Shown here piece after piece: positions 5,274-9,434 of a DNA stretch of 9,434 bases (its first letter is position 1; each line of letters starts with the position of its first letter). Origin of the DNA: an uncultured Marvinbryantia sp. (GTDB taxonomy: Bacteria; Bacillota; Clostridia; Lachnospirales; Lachnospiraceae); assembly GCA_934394985.1 (NCBI GenBank), contig CAKRRF010000061.1:1-9434 (forward strand), read 5' to 3'. Below the pieces are notes generated by a model, which was not told the origin of the DNA, did not search any database, and was given only the letters and a program-made list of their open reading frames with translations. A program made the translations under genes and the position numbers.

Positions 5274-6925
5274 CAATCATTACCATTGAAAATCTGAAAT
5301 ATAAATATCCGGGAACAGACCGTCTGGCATTGGACGGAATAACACTTTCTGTAAAAAAAGGCGAATTTATCGGGATTGTCGGATGCAATGGAGCCGGAAA
5401 AAGTACATTATGTCAGGCAATAGCGGGATTGGTTCCGCAGTTCTATCATGGAGCATATGGAGGAATGGTCCGAGTGAAAGATCGGCTGGCAGAAAAAGTG
5501 CCGGTACAGGAGCTATGCGAGGATGTGGGAATGATTTTCCAGAATCCGTTTAACCAGTTGTCCGGTGCACGGGATACGGTGTACGGAGAGGTCGCATATG
5601 GTATGCAAAATCTTGGTGTGCCAAGAGATGAGATGAAGGCAAGGATTGAGAAAGCCCTGAAACAGCTGGATATCTGGCAGTACCGTGACCGTAATCCCTT
5701 TGATCTGTCTGGTGGACAGATGCAGAGAGTGGCGATTGCCAGTATTCTTGTTATGCAGCCGGAAGTGATCATTTTGGATGAGCCAACCTCCCAACTGGAT
5801 CCGGAGGGTACAGAAGAGGTATTTCGCGTGGTAGATCAGCTTTCTCAAACAGGAAAGACTATTATTATGGTGGAGCAGAAGCTGGAAAAAATGGCGAAAT
5901 ACTGTGACCGCCTGATACTGATGCGAAATGGAAAAGTCGTAGATATTGATACACCGGAAAAGATTTTTGCAAGAGAAGATTTGTATGAAATGGGAATAGA
6001 ACCTCCGGCATTTGTCCGGATCAGCCAAAAGTGTGGGTTATCCAATCCTGATGGAACCTGGCCGGTTACGCTGGAGACAACAGCAAAGTTATTTGAAAAA
6101 GAGATAAATCCTGAGAAACTGATACAGAATCTGAAAACAGAAAAACAACAGAAGGTTTGTTTGACAGAACAGGAAGAACTGTTCCGGATGGAGAAGATTT
6201 CATTTTCCTATCATCAGAATGTACCGGTTCTAAAAAATCTGGATCTGGTGCTGGATCACAGAACCACAGCGGTTATTGGACAAAATGGTGCAGGTAAGAC
6301 GACGCTGGTCCGTCTGCTAAAGGGATTACTAAAGCCGATTTCCGGTACGATCAGTTTTAATGGAGAAGATATTTCCGGAAAAACAGTTGCCATGCTGGCG
6401 GGTAAGGTGGGATATGTATTTCAGAATCCGGATGATCAGATATTTAAATATAATGTATTAGATGAAGTGATGTTTGGACCGTTAAATATCGGAATGTCAC
6501 CGGAAAAGGCCAGGGACAGTGCCCAAAAAGCGCTGGCGCTGATGGGACTTTCCGGGAAGGAAAAAGAGAATCCATATGATCTGGAATTGCATGAACGTAA
6601 AATGGTGGCAATTGCCTCTGTGATTGCGATGGATACAGATGTGGTGATTTTGGATGAACCGACTATTGCGCAGGATTATCCTGGGAAAAAGAGAATCGGT
6701 GAAATGATTGCAAAGCTTTCAGGGGAAGGAAAACTGGTGATTGCCATTTTACATGACATGGATTTTGTGGCAGAATATTTTGAACGGGTGATTGTCATGG
6801 CTCATGGAACGATTCTTGCGGATGGAACGCAGGAGGAAGTATTTGCAAAGAATGAGGTACTGCAGGAAGCCAGACTGCAAAAACCATATATGACACAGCT
6901 AATGGAGAGGTTTGGAAAGGCATGA
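5270..6925 (+). CDS. Fused double ATPase of the ECF transporter (A-A')
   Basis: A 551-residue protein with two CbiO-type ABC ATPase domains in tandem. Domain 1 (about 1-240): Walker A GCNGAGKST (38-46), Q-loop Q91, signature LSGGQ (146-150), Walker B ILDE (168-171), but glutamine (Q203) where the switch histidine is expected. Domain 2 (about 305-540): Walker A GQNGAGKTT (337-345), Q385, Walker B ILDE (460-463), switch histidine H495, but the signature is LELHE (438-442). So one composite ATP site looks normal and one degenerate. The start at 5270 is chosen because GGAGG (5257-5261) lies 8 bases upstream and the ATGA overlaps the T gene stop; a longer frame from 5201 adds 23 residues from inside the T gene. 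It powers uptake through the S and T subunits. Confidence 0.93.
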   Translation: MTIITIENLKYKYPGTDRLALDGITLSVKKGEFIGIVGCNGAGKSTLCQAIAGLVPQFYHGAYGGMVRVKDRLAEKVPVQELCEDVGMIFQNPFNQLSGARDTVYGEVAYGMQNLGVPRDEMKARIEKALKQLDIWQYRDRNPFDLSGGQMQRVAIASILVMQPEVIILDEPTSQLDPEGTEEVFRVVDQLSQTGKTIIMVEQKLEKMAKYCDRLILMRNGKVVDIDTPEKIFAREDLYEMGIEPPAFVRISQKCGLSNPDGTWPVTLETTAKLFEKEINPEKLIQNLKTEKQQKVCLTEQEELFRMEKISFSYHQNVPVLKNLDLVLDHRTTAVIGQNGAGKTTLVRLLKGLLKPISGTISFNGEDISGKTVAMLAGKVGYVFQNPDDQIFKYNVLDEVMFGPLNIGMSPEKARDSAQKALALMGLSGKEKENPYDLELHERKMVAIASVIAMDTDVVILDEPTIAQDYPGKKRIGEMIAKLSGEGKLVIAILHDMDFVAEYFERVIVMAHGTILADGTQEEVFAKNEVLQEARLQKPYMTQLMERFGKA

Positions 6926-7482
6926 ACGGAAGTGAGAGAAGATATAAAATAATTCAGATGATGTCCGAAAGTGAAAAAGCGATTTCCGGGAAAGAGCTGG
7001 CAAAGACATTTGAAGTGAGCCGACAGGTGATTGTACAGGATATAGCACTTTTACGTGCGCAGAATCATGAGATCGTTTCGACGAATCAGGGATACCTGCT
7101 CTCTGGAGAGAAAAAAATCAGTCGTGTATTTAAAGTGATTCATAATGACAGAGAAGTGGAAGAAGAACTGAGTCTGATAGTAGATTATGGCGGACGTGTA
7201 GAGGATGTCTTTGTATATCATAAGGTGTATGGTATTGTACGTGCAGATCTTTGTATAGCAAGCAGAAATGATATTAAAGAATTTCTGGAAGATCTGAAAA
7301 ACGGACATTCTACGTTATTAAAGAACATCACCTCGGATTATCATTATCATACTGTGAGTGCACCATCGGAAAAACTTCTGGATCTGATACAGGAACGTTT
7401 ACAGGAAAGAGGGTTCCTTGCCGAGCTAAAAGATTATGAGCCGATTAATTTCTGGGAAAAGGAAACAGGGGAAGCGAAATGA
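6922..7482 (+). CDS. HTH-3H domain transcriptional regulator, NiaR-like
   Basis: A 186-residue protein. Residues about 5-55 are an HTH_11-type winged helix (SGKELAKTFEVSRQVIVQDI, 22-41). Residues about 70-170 are a 3H domain (EEELSLIVDYGGRVEDVFV; VYGIVRADL; HYHTVSAP). The metal ligands known from Thermotoga NiaR (TM1602; His, Glu, His, His) appear to be kept as H74, E82, H141 and H143. NiaR proteins repress NAD-synthesis or niacin-uptake genes when bound to a niacin-type ligand. Here the gene overlaps the ATPase gene and the kinase gene by ATGA at both ends, so it likely regulates its own operon, perhaps through the leader dyads. Whether the ligand is a niacin-like compound or the transported substrate is inference. 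Confidence 0.85.
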   Translation: MNGSERRYKIIQMMSESEKAISGKELAKTFEVSRQVIVQDIALLRAQNHEIVSTNQGYLLSGEKKISRVFKVIHNDREVEEELSLIVDYGGRVEDVFVYHKVYGIVRADLCIASRNDIKEFLEDLKNGHSTLLKNITSDYHYHTVSAPSEKLLDLIQERLQERGFLAELKDYEPINFWEKETGEAK

Positions 7483-8366
7483 AAAAGGCAAGAGTGTTGG
7501 GAATAGGTGTGGCAACTATGGACATCTATGTGAATCAGAAAAGGATGTATCCGGGCGGAAATGAATACAATGTGGCATGTAATGCTGCTGCACTGGGGGC
7601 AGATGCCGGATTTTTAGGTGTCTTTGCTCAAAATCAGGCGGGAAAGATTCTGGAGCAGACATTAAAGGAAAGATCCATTTGTCTTACTTTGTGCCGTCAT
7701 GAAGAAGGCTCCAGCGGATACAGTCTGGTTGAACTGATGGAAAATGGAGACCGCGTCTTCTTGGACTGGAATCAGGATGGGGTGACAGAACGTTATCCGA
7801 TTGAATTTACCAAAGAGGAATTAGACTATATTCAAAGTTATCAGGCAGTCAGCGTGGGAAGATGTGCTTCGGTGGCAGTGGAAAAGATTCGAAAAATGAA
7901 AGCGCATGGAATTAATGTGTGCTATGATTTTCATGAAATCTATACCGAAGAAGATATCAGAGAGATTGCACCGTTGCTTCGCTATGCGTTCTTTTCCTGC
8001 AGTCATCTGACAGAAGAAGAAATCCGGCATAATCTGAAGGTTGCGGTAGAACAGGGAGCGGGAATTGCCATAGGAACCAGAGGACCACTGTCCGTCTTCG
8101 CCTATGACGGAAAACGGTATTATGAACAGGAAGCCTGCAAGGTAGAAGAAGTAAAAGATGCCCTGGGAGCAGGAGATTCCTTTATCGGAGCCTTTCTGGT
8201 GAACTATCTGCAGTACGATGAATGGACAGAAGAAGAACGCATCTCCTATGCATTAAAACAGGCAGTGGAGCATGCAGCATCCGTGATCCAGGTGGAAGGA
8301 AGCATCGGCGTTGGATACGATGTGGAAGCAGACCAGGTAAAAGAAATGGTCGGAATGGAAATTTAG
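7479..8366 (+). CDS. PfkB-family kinase, closest in look to fructoselysine 6-kinase
   Basis: A 295-residue ribokinase/PfkB-fold cytosolic kinase that moves a phosphate from ATP to a sugar or nucleoside hydroxyl. Visible features are the N-terminal substrate motif with D15 and PGGNEYNVA (25-33), ATP-site GTRG (199-202), and the C-terminal signature DALGAGDSFIGAF (227-239) with catalytic base D233. The N-terminal layout and the segment ELMENGDRVFLDWNQDGV resemble FrlD (fructoselysine 6-kinase), but no FrlB deglycase or other Frl gene is nearby in view, so that name is not assigned. It is the last gene of the ECF operon (ATGA overlap) and probably phosphorylates and traps the imported compound or a product of it. 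A nucleoside, pseudouridine-type or fructosamine substrate are all possible. GGGGAA (7468-7473) is the ribosome site. Confidence 0.87.
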   Translation: MKKARVLGIGVATMDIYVNQKRMYPGGNEYNVACNAAALGADAGFLGVFAQNQAGKILEQTLKERSICLTLCRHEEGSSGYSLVELMENGDRVFLDWNQDGVTERYPIEFTKEELDYIQSYQAVSVGRCASVAVEKIRKMKAHGINVCYDFHEIYTEEDIREIAPLLRYAFFSCSHLTEEEIRHNLKVAVEQGAGIAIGTRGPLSVFAYDGKRYYEQEACKVEEVKDALGAGDSFIGAFLVNYLQYDEWTEEERISYALKQAVEHAASVIQVEGSIGVGYDVEADQVKEMVGMEI

Positions 8367-8401
8367 TGAAGTAATAGTGAAAAATAGTGAAAAAATAGTG
8401 A
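8364..8401. repeat. Four TAGTGA direct repeats at near-helical spacing
   Basis: TAGTGA occurs at 8364, 8375, 8385 and 8396, i.e. every 11, 10 and 11 bases, separated mainly by A-runs. The first copy contains the kinase stop codon (TAG) and the last enters the recognisable Fic coding sequence. It marks the junction between operon and Fic remnant. It could be a slippage product, a deletion scar, or a phased binding or bending site. Confidence 0.7.
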
Positions 8402-9263
8402 AATACGTAATTATTTCCTTGCATTAAATTATCTGGAAGAAAAGGTCAGAAAGAAACAAAGTCTCACAAGGCAGCTTATTTTGGATGTACAGAAGTTTGT
8501 AGAAAAAGGAGCATCAAAAGAAAAGATTGGTCTTAGAGGTCCAATGCCTCCGGGAGTCTTGTTTACAGTCTATGATTCTCAGACAGGAAATCCAGATTAT
8601 ATTCCTCCCGAATATTGCGATATTCCAGAGTTGCTGGATGAACTGGTGGAATACGTAAATACTACAGATGATCACCCGTTAATTGTTGCGGCAGTGGTGC
8701 ATTACCAGCTAGTAACGATCCATCCATTTGAAGATGGAAATGGAAGAACCGCAAGACTGATATCTGGGTATATACTGGATCTAAATGGGTATGGATTTAA
8801 CGGAATAGGATCATTGGAAGAGTATTTTGCTTATGATATTGATGAATATTATGCATCATTGCAAATGGATTTGCCAGCGTTATATTATTCAGGAAGAGAT
8901 AATCCACCGCACCCGGAAATCTGGATCAATTACTTTTTGAGAATGGTACAGCTCTATTCAGATAAAGTTTGTGAATTGTCAGAAAAATCAAATGAAGAAG
9001 GAATTGCCGGAAGTATATCATTTTTAAAAGGAAAAGAAAAAGAACTTCTGATGTTGTTGATAAGAGAACACAAACAGCAATTTACACCTATAGAGATAAG
9101 CAGGGAAATAGGTGTAACAAATAAGACAGTCATAACACGGCTTTCGATGTTGGTAAAAAATGGGTTTGTGGTTCCGATCATGGCTAATCAGCGTATTCGT
9201 TTTTATGAATTAAGCGAATTTACACGCCATAATGAGAAAGAAATCTTAAAAGCAATTCAATAA
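8391..9263 (+). pseudogene. Fic-family AMPylase gene missing its 5' end
   Basis: The frame carries a full Fic core with the canonical motif HPFEDGNGRTAR (codons at 8721-8756), which transfers AMP to target proteins in active members, the flap region before it (VLFTVYDSQTGNPDYIPP), and a C-terminal winged helix (about 9036-9225). Recognisable Fic sequence, SEIRNYFLALNYLEEKV, continues upstream to about 8397, where an in-frame stop (TGA 8388-8390) ends it with no start codon. Full-length relatives carry about 80-120 more residues there, including the inhibitory helix with its S/T-x-x-x-E-G/N motif. A TTG at 8481 with AAGG 9 bases upstream could start a 260-residue protein lacking part of the fold. 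The C-terminal half is intact, so the loss is recent or a short product is kept. It lies 30 bases after the kinase gene. Confidence 0.75.
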
Positions 9264-9274
9264 ATCACACGCAG

Positions 9275-9280
9275 AAAGGA
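9275..9280 (+). promoter_or_regulatory. Ribosome binding site that fixes the aldo/keto reductase start
   Basis: AAAGGA lies 8 bases before ATG 9289 and 20 before ATG 9301, so 9289 is preferred although homology begins at the second ATG. ATG 9283 is followed at once by a stop. Confidence 0.65.
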
Positions 9281-9288
9281 TAATGTGA

Positions 9289-9434
9289 ATGAGAGTGACA
9301 ATGAAGTATCGTACATTAGGAAAAACAGGACTGGAGGTAAGTGAAATTGGCTTTGGCGGGGAATGGCTGGAGCGTCATCCGGAAGAGGAAGGCGTAGAAC
9401 TGATCCGCTATGCATCCTCAAAAGGAATCAACAT
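9289..9434 (+). CDS. Aldo/keto reductase, N-terminal part only
   Basis: The first 48 codons of a gene cut by the window end. After a short lead (MRVT) the sequence MKYRTLGKTGLEVSEIGFGG is the classic first strand and loop of the aldo/keto reductase barrel, followed by a first helix (EEEGVELIRYASSKGIN). These are NADPH-dependent cytosolic oxidoreductases of carbonyl compounds. The catalytic Asp, Tyr, Lys and His lie beyond the window, so subfamily and substrate cannot be judged; many Clostridial members with this start carry a C-terminal 4Fe-4S domain, which cannot be checked here. It starts 25 bases after the Fic stop with no clear promoter between. Confidence 0.88.
   Translation, partial: MRVTMKYRTLGKTGLEVSEIGFGGEWLERHPEEEGVELIRYASSKGIN

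Noticed and set aside
7479..8366. Naming the kinase FrlD (fructoselysine 6-kinase)
   Set aside because: Resemblance in the N-terminal half only by eye, no deglycase or fructosamine gene in view, and an ECF/3H context not known for Frl systems.
8364..8401. CRISPR-like array
   Set aside because: Units are only 10-11 bases with A-run spacers; no CRISPR repeat or spacer structure.
8481..9263. Complete Fic protein from TTG 8481
   Set aside because: Fic homology in the same frame continues upstream of the TTG to an in-frame stop, so the gene is 5'-truncated; a short product remains possible and is noted.

Overview
The window reads like a chromosomal segment from a low-to-moderate-GC Firmicute of the Clostridia, most likely a gut Lachnospiraceae-type organism. 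This is an inference from tightly packed genes with GGAG/AAGG ribosome sites, purine-rich coding strands, sigma-A-like promoters with extended -10 elements, and the gene mix (ECF vitamin-type transporter, 3H-domain regulator, MATE pump, nitroreductase, Fic, aldo/keto reductase). No rRNA, tRNA, CRISPR array, transposase or phage structural gene was seen.

Left part (1-1447): a strong hairpin terminator closes whatever lies upstream. A promoter then drives a small cluster: a 49-residue cysteine-rich ORF, a GNAT acetyltransferase that overlaps it, and a nitroreductase. The small ORF resembles the zinc-ribbon Com proteins, and the GNAT start codon lies in a predicted RNA stem inside the overlap. 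This recalls the com-mom arrangement of phage Mu and is one of the two most interesting points here.

Second part (1420-3759): a MATE-family efflux pump on the minus strand converges on the nitroreductase and diverges from a LysR-type regulator. The 111-base divergent spacer holds overlapping promoters whose -10 boxes form the arms of a palindrome, so one bound regulator could control both genes.

Third part (3760-8366): a five-gene operon, every junction overlapping by 1 or 4 bases. It encodes an ECF transporter substrate subunit (S), its transmembrane coupling subunit (T), a fused double ATPase (A-A'), an HTH-3H regulator of the NiaR type, and a PfkB-family kinase. Together they suggest import of a small organic substrate, regulation by it or a relative, and phosphorylation on entry. 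The substrate is not fixed by sequence; the regulator family points toward NAD-precursor-like ligands, and the kinase toward a sugar-containing or nucleoside-like compound. The leader has two dyads of equal geometry that could be operators for the regulator.

Right part (8367-9434): directly after the kinase is a Fic gene that has lost its 5' end. The reading frame keeps recognisable Fic sequence upstream of any good start codon until an in-frame stop, and the break lies in a short TAGTGA repeat. The first 48 codons of an aldo/keto reductase run off the end of the window.
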